Below are positions 29,754-36,960 of a stretch of 42,680 nt of DNA, in pieces. Numbering within the stretch: position 1 is the stretch's first letter; every line of letters begins with the position of its first letter. The translations under genes were made by a program, and so were the position numbers. Source of the DNA: Jiangella aurantiaca (GTDB lineage Bacteria; Actinomycetota; Actinomycetes; Jiangellales; Jiangellaceae); the NCBI RefSeq assembly GCF_004349105.1, contig NZ_SMLB01000056.1, forward strand, positions 1 through 42,680, read 5' to 3'. The notes below the pieces were generated by a model, which saw only the letters and a list, made by a program, of their open reading frames with translations, was not told the DNA's origin and searched no databases.

Positions 29754-30614
29754 ATGGCGCACAGTCCCAGGACCATCCAGCCGGGCGACGTCCAGGACGA
29801 GCGGGTGGCCCGGCTGCCGCTGACCGCCGCCTACACCTGGGCCTACCTGCCCGTCGTCCTCGACGACGACGGCCGTGCGGTCGACAACGCCGCCGTGGTC
29901 AACGGGCGGCTGTGGCCGCTGCGGTTCGACGAGCATCCCACCACCGCCATGGCCGACGACCTCGACGCGCTGGCCGACGAGGGCCTCGTCTGCCGTTACG
30001 TCGTCGACGGCCAGGCGTACCTGCACGATCCCGCGTGGCGACGGCGGCAGCGGCTGATCCGCCCGGTGAGGTCGGCGCTGCCGCGCTGCCCGGTCCACGA
30101 CTCCGGCATCCGCGAGTTCGTCGACGACACCATCACGTCGGTGCAGGACCAGGTCAGCTCCATCCTCGGCGGCGCCGCCACCAGCGCCGGCACGACGAAG
30201 GTCCGCGACACCGTGGCCCGCATCGTCGAGGACGTCACGTTCCCCGTCGACCCCTCCAAGGCGGCGGCGTACGGCCAGCGCATCCGCGACTTCCTCGGCG
30301 GCACGCCCACCCGCCACGACGACCACCCCGACGACGCCGCGCGCTTCCCGGTCGCCGGCACGGCCGACACCGCGCCCGAGGTCGAATACGACGCCCATGG
30401 TGCCGCCGTCACGAAGGACAGCGGTCCCGCCGACGGCGAGCCGGACACCGACACCGCGTCGGCCGGGGACGCACCGACCAGTGAGGTTCCGGCGGGCGAG
30501 GCTCCGGCCGACGAGCCGCGGCCGGACGAGCCGCCGGCCGGCACCGAGCGCCTGGCGCCGGGCGACGTCTGGCGGGCCGCGACCGACGATCCCACCTCCG
30601 ACACCGGCCGCTGA
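29754..30614 (+). CDS. Protein with phage replisome-organizer-like N-terminal domain
   Basis: Residues about 1-115 (MAHSPRTIQPGDVQDERVAR, LTAAYTWAYLPVVLDDDGRA, ADDLDALADEGLVCRYVVDG, AYLHDPAWRRRQRLIRPVRS) follow the pattern of the winged-helix domain at the start of actinophage replication-initiation proteins ('RTIKPEFW..DDV ... L...GL..RY.V.G..Y'). Residues 115-190 are helical and include a DTITSVQDQVSSILGG stretch. The last 90 residues are acidic, Pro/Thr/Asp-rich and disordered. No DNA-replication ATPase or DnaC-like domain follows. AAGGAG (29742-29747) favours ATG 29754. It lies 82 bp upstream of the DinB2-type gene, same strand. The match is from memory of family patterns. Confidence 0.6.
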   Translation: MAHSPRTIQPGDVQDERVARLPLTAAYTWAYLPVVLDDDGRAVDNAAVVNGRLWPLRFDEHPTTAMADDLDALADEGLVCRYVVDGQAYLHDPAWRRRQRLIRPVRSALPRCPVHDSGIREFVDDTITSVQDQVSSILGGAATSAGTTKVRDTVARIVEDVTFPVDPSKAAAYGQRIRDFLGGTPTRHDDHPDDAARFPVAGTADTAPEVEYDAHGAAVTKDSGPADGEPDTDTASAGDAPTSEVPAGEAPADEPRPDEPPAGTERLAPGDVWRAATDDPTSDTGR

Positions 30615-30696
30615 GCCGCCCGGCCGGGCCGGAGACCGCGGAGCCGATCCGCCCGCCGTCCCGCAGGTTGTCGGCGCGGCCGGACACAATGGCGCT

Positions 30697-31725
30697 GTGT
30701 CCCGCTGGGTCCTGCACGTCGACCTCGACCAGTTCATCGCTGCCGTCGAGGTTCTGCGCCGTCCCGAGCTGGCCGGCAAGCCGGTAGTCGTCGGCGGCGA
30801 CGGCGACCCGACCAAGCGGGGTGTCGTCGCCACCGCCTCCTACGAGGCGCGCGCGTTCGGCGTCCACTCCGGGCTGCCCATGCGCACCGCCGCGCGCCGC
30901 TGCCCTGAGGCCGTCTTCCTCCCGGTCGACAAGCCCGCCTACGAGGCGGTGTCCGAAGACGTCATGACGACGCTGCGCGAGTTCGGCACCGTCGAGGTGC
31001 TCGGCTGGGACGAGGCCTTCGTCGACGCCGGCGAGACCGGCGACGACGACCCCGAGGGCACCGCCCGGCGCATCCAGCGGCGCGTCCGCGAAGCCACCGA
31101 GCTCGACTGCACCGTCGGCATCGGCGAGAACAAGCTGCAGGCCAAGCTGGCCACCGGGTTCGGCAAGCCGGCCGGCGTCGCCACGCTCACCTACGACGAC
31201 TGGTTCGACGTGCTCGGCGATCGCCCCACCGACGCACTGTGGGGCGTCGGCGCGAAGACGGCGAAGAAGCTCGCCGAGATGGACATCCACACCGTCCGCG
31301 ACCTCGCCACCACGCAGCCCGACACCGTGGCCGCGCGGTTCGGGCCCACCATCGGGCCGTGGCTGGTGCGCGTCGCCCGCGGCGTCGCGTCGGCGCGGGT
31401 CACCGGCGAGCCCTGGCTGGCCCGGTCGCGCGGCAAGGAGTTCACGTACCAGCAGAACCTCGAGAACTGGGACGAGGTCGAAGGTGAGGTGGTCCGGCTG
31501 GCGCACGAGGTGGCCCGTGAGGTCGTCGCCGAGCAGCGGCCCGCCGTCCGCGTCGTCGTCAAGGTGCGGTACGCCCCGTTCTTCACCTCCACGCACGGCC
31601 ATAAGCTGACCCAGCCGACGAGCGACGGAGACGCGCTCGCCGCGGCCGCGCTGGTGGCGCTCGGCCGGTTCACCGACCGCCGGCCCGTCCGGCTCCTGGG
31701 CGTTCGCGCTGAGTTCGGCGGTTGA
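30697..31725 (+). CDS. dinB: Y-family DNA polymerase, DinB2 type
   Basis: The 342-residue polymerase has the palm acidic residues Asp9 (LHVDLDQF) and Asp105-Glu106 (LGWDEAFVD), the finger motif ASYEARAFGVHSGLP, VGIGENKLQAKLATGFGKPAG, the helix-hairpin-helix LWGVGAKTAKKLAEM and a little-finger domain ending RPVRLLGVRAEF. The residue at the steric-gate position is Ile14, where ordinary DinB has Phe or Tyr; mycobacterial DinB2 has Leu14 and incorporates ribonucleotides. No C-terminal beta-clamp-binding motif is visible, also as in DinB2. GTG 30697 follows CACAAT by 6 nt without an RBS, so a leaderless mRNA is likely. Confidence 0.92.
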   Translation: MSRWVLHVDLDQFIAAVEVLRRPELAGKPVVVGGDGDPTKRGVVATASYEARAFGVHSGLPMRTAARRCPEAVFLPVDKPAYEAVSEDVMTTLREFGTVEVLGWDEAFVDAGETGDDDPEGTARRIQRRVREATELDCTVGIGENKLQAKLATGFGKPAGVATLTYDDWFDVLGDRPTDALWGVGAKTAKKLAEMDIHTVRDLATTQPDTVAARFGPTIGPWLVRVARGVASARVTGEPWLARSRGKEFTYQQNLENWDEVEGEVVRLAHEVAREVVAEQRPAVRVVVKVRYAPFFTSTHGHKLTQPTSDGDALAAAALVALGRFTDRRPVRLLGVRAEFGG

Positions 31726-31797
31726 GCGACCCGACATCCCGAATGCTCTGGACTCGGCGCCCTCGGGGGAGGACTATGTGCGCCAGGGTGGGAGGGG

Positions 31798-31813
31798 CGC
31801 GCCTGCAGGCGCG
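31798..31813. repeat. Perfect 16-bp palindrome upstream of the Mo-oxidoreductase gene
   Basis: CGCGCCTGCAGGCGCG is a perfect palindrome 23 bp upstream of the ATG at 31837. It could be a dimeric-regulator site or an mRNA hairpin near the RBS. Nothing else in the 111-bp gap stands out. Confidence 0.5.
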
Positions 31814-31836
31814 ACGCGGGGAAACGGGGTGGACCG

Positions 31837-32436
31837 ATGGGGATCGTGTCTCCGGGGTTCCGGAGGAAGCGGCGCGACGAGGACGTCGAGCTGCCGCCGG
31901 GGCAGTACCTGACCGAGGACTTCCCGGTGCTGTCCGCCGGGCCGACGCCGAACATCCCGCTGGACCGGTGGCAGTTCACCATCTCCAGCGAGATCGGCCA
32001 GGAGTACCGGTGGACGTGGGACGAGCTGCTGGAGCTGCCGGCCGAGGAGCCGACGGTCGACATCCACTGCGTCACCAAGTGGTCCAAGCTGGGCACCACG
32101 TGGCGCGGGGTGTCGCTCGACCTGCTCATGGAGGACGTCGAGACGACGGCCGACTACGCCCTCGTGCACAGCTACGGCGGCTACACGACGAACCTGCCGC
32201 TCGAGGACCTGCTCGACGGCAAGGCGTGGGTCGTCTACGAGTTCGAGGGCTCCGAGCTGGCGCCACAGCACGGCGGACCGGCGCGGCTGCTGGTGCCGCA
32301 CCTGTACTTCTGGAAGTCGGCGAAGTGGGTGCGCGGCATCCAGCTGCAGGAGTTCGACGAGCCGGGCTTCTGGGAGAGCGTCGGCTACAACAACTACGGC
32401 GACCCGTGGCGCGAGCAGCGCTACGCGGGCGATTGA
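31837..32436 (+). CDS. Molybdopterin-dependent sulfite-oxidase-like oxidoreductase
   Basis: The 199-residue protein is a single molybdopterin-binding domain of the sulfite oxidase/MsrP superfamily: WQFTISSEIGQEYRWTWDEL, the presumed Mo-ligand Cys78 in VDIHCVTKWSKLGTTWRGV, YALVHSYGGYTTNLPLEDLL, GGPARLLVPHLYFWKSAKWV and LQEFDEPGFWESVGYNNYGD. It lacks the dimerisation and heme domains of true sulfite oxidases. There is no Tat signal (RRKRR is not a twin-Arg signal followed by a hydrophobic stretch), so it is probably cytoplasmic. A TTGA overlap couples it to a flavin reductase that likely supplies electrons. Confidence 0.9.
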   Translation: MGIVSPGFRRKRRDEDVELPPGQYLTEDFPVLSAGPTPNIPLDRWQFTISSEIGQEYRWTWDELLELPAEEPTVDIHCVTKWSKLGTTWRGVSLDLLMEDVETTADYALVHSYGGYTTNLPLEDLLDGKAWVVYEFEGSELAPQHGGPARLLVPHLYFWKSAKWVRGIQLQEFDEPGFWESVGYNNYGDPWREQRYAGD

Positions 32437-33170
32437 GCGCCCGGCTCGAGTGGCGCGTCGCGAAACTCGCCGGAGTCCATCACGAGACCGCGACCGCCCG
32501 GACGCTTCAGCTGGACGTGCCCGGCTGGCCCGGCCATGTGCCCGGCCAGCACGTCGACGTCCGGCTCACCGACGAGGACGGCTACAGCACCCAGCGCAGC
32601 TACTCGCTGGCCGCACCGGCTGACAGTGACCGCGTCGAGCTGACCGTCCAGCGGGTGAAGGACGGCGAGGTGTCGGAGTACCTGACCGACACGTTCTCCG
32701 TCGGCGACCCCCTCGAGTTGCGCGGACCGGTCGGCGGCTGGTTCGTCTGGCACCCGTCGCGTACGGGGCCGGTCCTGCTGGTGGCGGGCGGGTCGGGCAT
32801 CGTCCCGTTGATGGCGATGGTCCGCGCGCGACGGCAGGCACGCAGCCGCGCGCCGTTCCGGCTCATCCACTCCGTCCGCTCGCCCTCCGACCAGTTCTAC
32901 GCGTCCGAGCTGCGCCGCGTCGCCCGCGACGACGGCGGCCTGGACGTCGCCACCCTTTACACGCGGTCGGCACCCACGGGTGTCCCGCGCCCACCTCGCC
33001 GCGTCGGCGCCGCCGACCTGGAGCAGTACGGCTGGCCGCCGCAGTTCGAACCCACCTGCTACGTCTGCGGCCCGACCGGGTTCGTCGAGAAGGTGGCCAA
33101 CACGCTGGTCGGCTTGGGCCACGACCCGCGTCGCATCCGCACCGAGCGCTTCGGCCCGACAGGAGGCTGA
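32433..33170 (+). CDS. FAD/NAD(P)-dependent ferredoxin-reductase-type oxidoreductase
   Basis: The 245-residue protein has an FAD-binding barrel (VPGQHVDVRLTDEDGYSTQR, RSYSLAAP) and an NAD(P)-binding domain (VLLVAGGSGIVPLMAMVR, FRLIHSVRS, CYVCGPTGFVE). It lacks a [2Fe-2S] domain, so it must pass electrons directly or to a separate carrier. The start is TTG at 32433-32435 in a TTGA overlap with the Mo-oxidoreductase stop; no better in-frame start exists downstream before the first conserved strand. The next gene begins 2 nt after its stop. Context says it is the reductase partner of the Mo enzyme. Confidence 0.92.
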   Translation: MSARLEWRVAKLAGVHHETATARTLQLDVPGWPGHVPGQHVDVRLTDEDGYSTQRSYSLAAPADSDRVELTVQRVKDGEVSEYLTDTFSVGDPLELRGPVGGWFVWHPSRTGPVLLVAGGSGIVPLMAMVRARRQARSRAPFRLIHSVRSPSDQFYASELRRVARDDGGLDVATLYTRSAPTGVPRPPRRVGAADLEQYGWPPQFEPTCYVCGPTGFVEKVANTLVGLGHDPRRIRTERFGPTGG

Positions 33171-33172
33171 CC

Positions 33173-33442
33173 ATGACCCAGGACTACCAGGACGGCAACG
33201 CCCTGGCGGGCCCGCTCGCCGAGCTGTTCGCCGTCGACGTCACCGCCGCCAGCGGCCGCTGTGTCAGCTGCGGCCACACCGGCCGGGTCGCCGACCTCCG
33301 CGTCTACGCCCAGGCGCCGGGCTGGGTGGCCCGCTGCCCGGGCTGCGAGCACGTCATGCTCCGGCTGGTCCGGTCGCCCGACGCGGCGTGGCTCGACCTC
33401 CAGGGGACGCTGAGCCTGCGCGTCCCGCTGCCGCCGTCCTGA
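33173..33442 (+). CDS. DUF6510 family zinc-ribbon-like protein
   Basis: The 89-residue protein has two CxxC pairs, Cys30-x2-Cys33 (CVSCGHTG) and Cys55-x2-Cys58 (CPGCEH), typical of a zinc ribbon or rubredoxin-like site. It ends in a beta-rich segment (LDLQGTLSLRVPLP). GGAGG overlaps the preceding stop region. DUF6510 genes commonly accompany this Mo-oxidoreductase/reductase pair in actinobacteria, as I recall, suggesting a third component. Whether the four Cys bind zinc or a redox iron is not known. Confidence 0.85.
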   Translation: MTQDYQDGNALAGPLAELFAVDVTAASGRCVSCGHTGRVADLRVYAQAPGWVARCPGCEHVMLRLVRSPDAAWLDLQGTLSLRVPLPPS

Positions 33443-33503
33443 CGCGGTCGCCCCGACCTCCCGTGAGCCGCAAAAGTCGATGATCGCGGGAGGGTTGGGG
33501 GAT

Positions 33504-33565
33504 CACGAGGATCACCGAAGCCTCATCACGATCGCCGTCGTGGTGCGACACGAGATCTCCTCGTG
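33504..33565. repeat. Dispersed palindromic repeat, family A copy 3 (degenerate)
   Basis: The left arm (33504-33530, CACGAGGATCACCGAAGCCT start) matches the family A left arm well. The right arm (33539-33565) ends CTCGTG and is more diverged. The 8-nt loop ATCGCCGT differs from the other copies. Overall spacing (27-8-27) is the same. Confidence 0.7.
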
Positions 33566-33713
33566 AACGCGATCGTTCGGGGCTCTCCGACCCGATCCGT
33601 TGGTCCGGGGGACGGGCCGCGTCCCGGGCCTGAGAACGGGCAGCTATCAGGGGGACGGGGCGAGCTTGGGCACCACTCGATGTGCACGGGCGTGGCCAAG
33701 TCGCACCGACTGT

Positions 33714-33767
33714 CGTGATCATGTCCCTTCGCGGTCGCCTGACGCGCCGCCACAGCACATGATCAAG
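33714..33767. repeat. Intergenic palindrome, family B copy 2
   Basis: TGATCATGT (33716-33724) and ACATGATCA (33757-33765) are perfect outer arms. The inner sequence GCGGTCGC matches the element at 2375-2431 in order and spacing. Confidence 0.65.
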
Positions 33768-33848
33768 CACACCGCGGTGCCAACCCCCGGCGCACGGTCG
33801 GCCGTCGTTGCGGCCGCTGCCGCGCGGGCGCCATGGGCGACCGTCGGC

Positions 33849-33925
33849 AGGTGAGAACCGTGCTCAGGGGCGGTCTACTGCTGCTCTGGCGGACACCAGA
33901 TCGCCCATGAACACGGCTCTCACCT
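33849..33925. repeat. Long imperfect hairpin with 28-nt arms
   Basis: AGGTGAGAACCGTGCTCAGG starts the left arm (33849-33876). The right arm (33898-33925) is its reverse complement with about 5 mismatches, around a 21-nt loop. The outer 8 bp (AGGTGAGA) are perfect. Confidence 0.75.
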
Positions 33926-33926
33926 C

Positions 33927-33996
33927 ACGTCCCCAGGCGTTCTCCCACTTCACCAGGCATGGATGGGTGGCAGAGCGGGAGGACGCCTTGTGACGT
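33927..33996. repeat. Imperfect hairpin with 20-nt arms
   Basis: ACGTCCCCAGGCGTTCTCCC (33927-33946) is complementary to 33977-33996 with 3 mismatches, around a 30-nt loop. It directly adjoins the preceding hairpin, so the two may form one compound element. Confidence 0.65.
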
Positions 33997-34050
33997 CAGC
34001 CATCGTTGATGATCACGGCCGTCCACAGCACCAACGCCGGCCGGCGAGGT

Positions 34051-35088
34051 TCAGTTCGAGCCGAGAGGTGGCTCAGTCAGCCGCACCCCTGTCGACTCGC
34101 GGAGCATGAGCCACGCCGGCACCGTCTCCACTCCGCCCTCGACCGGCGTCCCGGCGATCATGTCGAGCAGCCGCGTCGCCGCGACCCGGCCCACCTCGCG
34201 CAGGTTCGGGTCGACAGTCGTCAGCGGAGGGCGGCATCCCGCGGCCATCGGCTCCCAGTTGTCGAACCCGACCACCGCGATGTCCCCCGGCACACGGAGC
34301 CGCCGGTCGCGCAGGGTCTCGACCACGCCGCGTGCGAGCTGGTCGGACCCGCAGAAGATCGCGTCGGTGTCGGGGGCGGCGTGCAGCAGCATCTCGGCGG
34401 CTCGCCGGCCCCAGTCCTCGCTCCATTCGCCGTAGAAGACCTGCCCGCCGGCGAGCGACAGGCCCGCCTCGTCGAGCACCTGCTGCAGGCCGGCGGCGCG
34501 CTCGCGGGGGTCGGCGAAGCGTTCGGGGCCGGTGATGTGGCCGATGCGGGTACGTCCGGCAGCCAGCAGGTGCCGCCCGGCGAGCACGCCGCCGCCGACG
34601 TCGTCGGTGGTGACGCAGAAGTCGGACGGGTCGCTGGACCGCGCGATGACGTAGACCACCGGAACCCCTGACGCCACCGCTAGAGGCGCCCGGGTCTGCT
34701 TGCGGCGGCCGGCGACGATGATGCCGTCGACGCGGCGCTCGTCGAGGGTCTGCGCGTGGTGGTACTCGCGGATGGGGTCGTCGCGGGTGTCGCAAAGGAA
34801 CACGGAGACGCGGTCGGCGCCGAGAGCGTCCTCGACGCCGAGCATGAGCGGGTTGCCGAACCGGCCGAACCGGTCGGTGGTGATGACGGCGACGGTGTAG
34901 GTGCGGCCGGACTGCAGGCTCTGCGCCAACGTGTTCGGCCGGAACCCCAGTTCGCGGGCCGCGGCGACGACCCGGGCCCGGGTCTCATCGCGCAGCTGGC
35001 CACGGTTGTTCAGCGCCTTCGACACCGTGCCGACCGACACGCCGGCCCGTGCGGCGACGTCGCGGACGGTTGGCACCCGTTGCGACAC
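34051..35088 (-). CDS. LacI-family transcriptional regulator of the second sugar locus
   Basis: The 345-residue regulator has a LacI helix-turn-helix and hinge (PTVRDVAARAGVSVGTVSKA, LGFRPNTLAQSLQSG; about 4-60) and a sugar-binding effector domain (VAVITTDRFGRFGNPLMLGV, IIVAGRRKQ, IGHITGPERFADPRERAAG, AIFCGSDQLARGV, VVGFDNWEPMAAG). The GTG at 35088 is preferred to an in-frame ATG at 35121 because AAGGGG precedes it and the HTH then sits at the usual distance. It is divergent from the ABC operon, with operator-like palindromes between them. Confidence 0.93.
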   Translation of the reverse strand: MSQRVPTVRDVAARAGVSVGTVSKALNNRGQLRDETRARVVAAARELGFRPNTLAQSLQSGRTYTVAVITTDRFGRFGNPLMLGVEDALGADRVSVFLCDTRDDPIREYHHAQTLDERRVDGIIVAGRRKQTRAPLAVASGVPVVYVIARSSDPSDFCVTTDDVGGGVLAGRHLLAAGRTRIGHITGPERFADPRERAAGLQQVLDEAGLSLAGGQVFYGEWSEDWGRRAAEMLLHAAPDTDAIFCGSDQLARGVVETLRDRRLRVPGDIAVVGFDNWEPMAAGCRPPLTTVDPNLREVGRVAATRLLDMIAGTPVEGGVETVPAWLMLRESTGVRLTEPPLGSN

Positions 35089-35207
35089 CGTTCGATCACC
35101 CCTTCCACCCCGGCGGATCATGCCGCCGCGTCGATCCGTTCATTGTGCCGCGCTTGACGAGCCTGGCGAGGCGCACTAGCGTGCCGAAAGAAAACCTATT
35201 CCGAATG

Positions 35208-35247
35208 TTCACTATACGGCATAGTGAAGTGCAGGAAAACAGTTTCC
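35208..35247. promoter_or_regulatory. Operator-like palindromes between lacI and the second ABC operon
   Basis: TTCACTAT (35208-35215) and ATAGTGAA (35221-35228) are perfect inverted 8-mers with a 5-bp gap. GGAAAACAGTTTCC (35234-35247) is a near-palindrome 6 bp further on. On the minus strand, TATAGT within the first palindrome could be the lacI -10. The block is much more AT-rich than its surroundings, as expected for a shared divergent promoter. Which palindrome the LacI protein binds is not known. Confidence 0.65.
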
Positions 35248-35261
35248 GAAAGTGAGCGCCC

Positions 35262-35486
35262 ATGACGCACTCGAGACCAGCGGGGCCCACGGCGCCGTCG
35301 GGCGCGGCCGGCGTGGCGCTCCGCCCGCTGGGCGTCGACCAGGCCCGCATCACCGGTGGGTTGGCCGCGCACGGCCCGGACGACGAACTGCGGACCACCG
35401 CAGACCACTGCATCCGGCTCACGGTCGCGACGGCCGTCGACGTCGCGGCCTGTCCTACGGCGCCGCTCACGCGGCCGCGACCCTGA
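35262..35486 (+). pseudogene. Short ORF resembling the N-terminus of a GH127-type glycosidase (probable relic)
   Basis: The 74-codon frame includes GVALRPLGVDQARITGGLAA, which resembles the N-terminal block of GH127/GH146 beta-L-arabinofuranosidases ('LRPL---DVRITGGFW'). After about residue 45 the similarity stops and the frame ends. In a shifted frame the following bases read GRRRGLSYGAAHAAATLMIG, which might continue a degraded gene. It sits between the operator and the binding-protein RBS, so it is effectively leader sequence. The assignment is tentative, and it may just be a chance ORF. Confidence 0.35.
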
Positions 35487-35503
35487 TGATTGGAGACCCG
35501 ACG

Positions 35504-36943
35504 ATGCCGCTCTCCACGACCCGACGCCGGCCGGCCCGGCGCCGCCTGGCCCTTGCGTTGGCCGCGGCTGCTGCCACGCTCGCCGTCACCGCGTGCGGTG
35601 GCGGCGACGACACCGACGGGGGCGCCGGCGGCGAGTCGTCCGAGCCGCTGACCTTCTGGACGCTCGAGTCCGAGCCGAACCGCGTCGCCCGCACGGAGGC
35701 GAACCTCGAGCGGTTCACCGAGCAGACCGGCATCGAGGTCGATCTGGTCACGGTCGAGGAGACTGCCGTCCCGCAGCAGATGATCACGAACGCCGCGTCC
35801 GGCACCCTGCCCGACGTCGTCGACCACCCGATGGTCATGACCAGCCGGTGGCTGGGCGACGGGTTGCTCGACGGCGAGGCGGCGCAGGAGGTCGTCGACG
35901 AGCTCGACCCGGCCACGTTCCGCGAGGCGGGGCTGGAGTTCGCCGCCGTCGACGGAGAGGTCGCGGCCGTCCCCACCTCGGGCTGGGGGCTGATCATGCA
36001 TTACCGCAAGGACTGGTTCGACGCCGCGGGCCTGGAGCCGCCGACGTCGTTCGAGAACATCCTGGCCGCGGCGCAGGCCCTGCACGACCCCGAGAACGAC
36101 AGGTACGGCATCGTGCTCGGCAACGACCCGGGCCATCAGGTGACCCAGCAGATCTTCGAGCACTTCGCGCTGGGCAACGGCTGCCAGCTCATCGGGGAGG
36201 ACGACCGGCTCGCGCTCGAGGACGAACGGTGCGTCGAGACGTTCGAGTTCTACGACGAGCTGCTGAAGAACCACTCGCCGGCCGGCACCTTCAACAGCGT
36301 CGACCAGCGCGCCGTCTATCTGGCCGGGCAGGCCGCCATGATGCCGCAGGGCCCGTTCACGCTGCACCGCCTCGCCGGGCTCGAGGACGCCGAGCTGGCC
36401 AACTGCCCGGAGTGCACCGCCGAACCTGGCTACCTCGCCGCCAACACCGGCCTGGTGTCGCAGATCGAGGGCTACCACGGCGACACCGCGCAGTACGGCC
36501 GCATCAGCAACCTCGGCATCACCGTCGACGCCGACACCGAGAACGCGCAGGAGCTGGTGAAGTACCTGCTCGGGGACGGCTACACCGAGTGGCTCGCCCA
36601 GGTGCCCAACGGCATGATCCCGATGCGCACCGGCACCCCCGAGGAGCCGGAGATGTTCGTCGACGCCTGGCAAGAGCTGAACATGGGCGTCGACCGCGAG
36701 GGCACGCTGGTGGAGTACTACGGCGAGGACACAGTCGCAGCCCTGGTCGACGGTGCGCAGAACTTCGACGCGTGGGGCATCCAGCAAGGGTTCGGCGAGC
36801 TGGTCGGTGTCCTGTACGAGCTCACGACCATCCCTGCCGCCGTCGGTGAGGTCCAGAACGGCGTGCTGACGCCCGAAGAGGCAGCCGCCGACGTCCAGCA
36901 GAAGCTGTCCGACGAGCTCGAGCTCATCGAGTCCGCCGGCTGA
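35504..36943 (+). CDS. Extracellular sugar-binding lipoprotein of the second ABC transporter
   Basis: The 479-residue protein has a lipoprotein signal peptide with lipobox LAVTAC (Cys31) and a family-1 solute-binding domain (PLTFWTLESEPNRVARTEAN, VPTSGWGLIMHYRKDWFDAA, GQAAMMPQGPFTLHRLAG, WLAQVPNGMIPMRTGTPEEP). Cys-pairs at GNGCQL/DERCVE and NCPECTAE may form extracytoplasmic disulfides. It starts at ATG 35504, with TGGAG about 10 nt upstream. The frame is open further upstream, but that part lacks a signal peptide. It lies 17 bp before the first permease. Confidence 0.93.
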   Translation: MPLSTTRRRPARRRLALALAAAAATLAVTACGGGDDTDGGAGGESSEPLTFWTLESEPNRVARTEANLERFTEQTGIEVDLVTVEETAVPQQMITNAASGTLPDVVDHPMVMTSRWLGDGLLDGEAAQEVVDELDPATFREAGLEFAAVDGEVAAVPTSGWGLIMHYRKDWFDAAGLEPPTSFENILAAAQALHDPENDRYGIVLGNDPGHQVTQQIFEHFALGNGCQLIGEDDRLALEDERCVETFEFYDELLKNHSPAGTFNSVDQRAVYLAGQAAMMPQGPFTLHRLAGLEDAELANCPECTAEPGYLAANTGLVSQIEGYHGDTAQYGRISNLGITVDADTENAQELVKYLLGDGYTEWLAQVPNGMIPMRTGTPEEPEMFVDAWQELNMGVDREGTLVEYYGEDTVAALVDGAQNFDAWGIQQGFGELVGVLYELTTIPAAVGEVQNGVLTPEEAAADVQQKLSDELELIESAG

Positions 36944-36960
36944 TCCCGTCAGCGAACCCG

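Larger units (their letters stand above)
33443..34050. other. Gene-free stretch rich in imperfect inverted repeats
   Basis: No convincing coding region is present. At least five hairpin-forming elements occupy it: 33504-33565 (family A), a 9-bp-arm hairpin near 33665-33700, 33714-33767 (family B), 33849-33925 and 33927-33996. It lies between the stop of DUF6510 and the stop of a minus-strand lacI, a convergent gap where insertions would be tolerated. Confidence 0.7.

Noticed and set aside
31726-31836. Molybdenum-cofactor riboswitch upstream of the Mo-oxidoreductase
   Set aside because: Only a 16-bp palindrome is visible. The gap is too short and lacks the multi-stem architecture of the Moco RNA.
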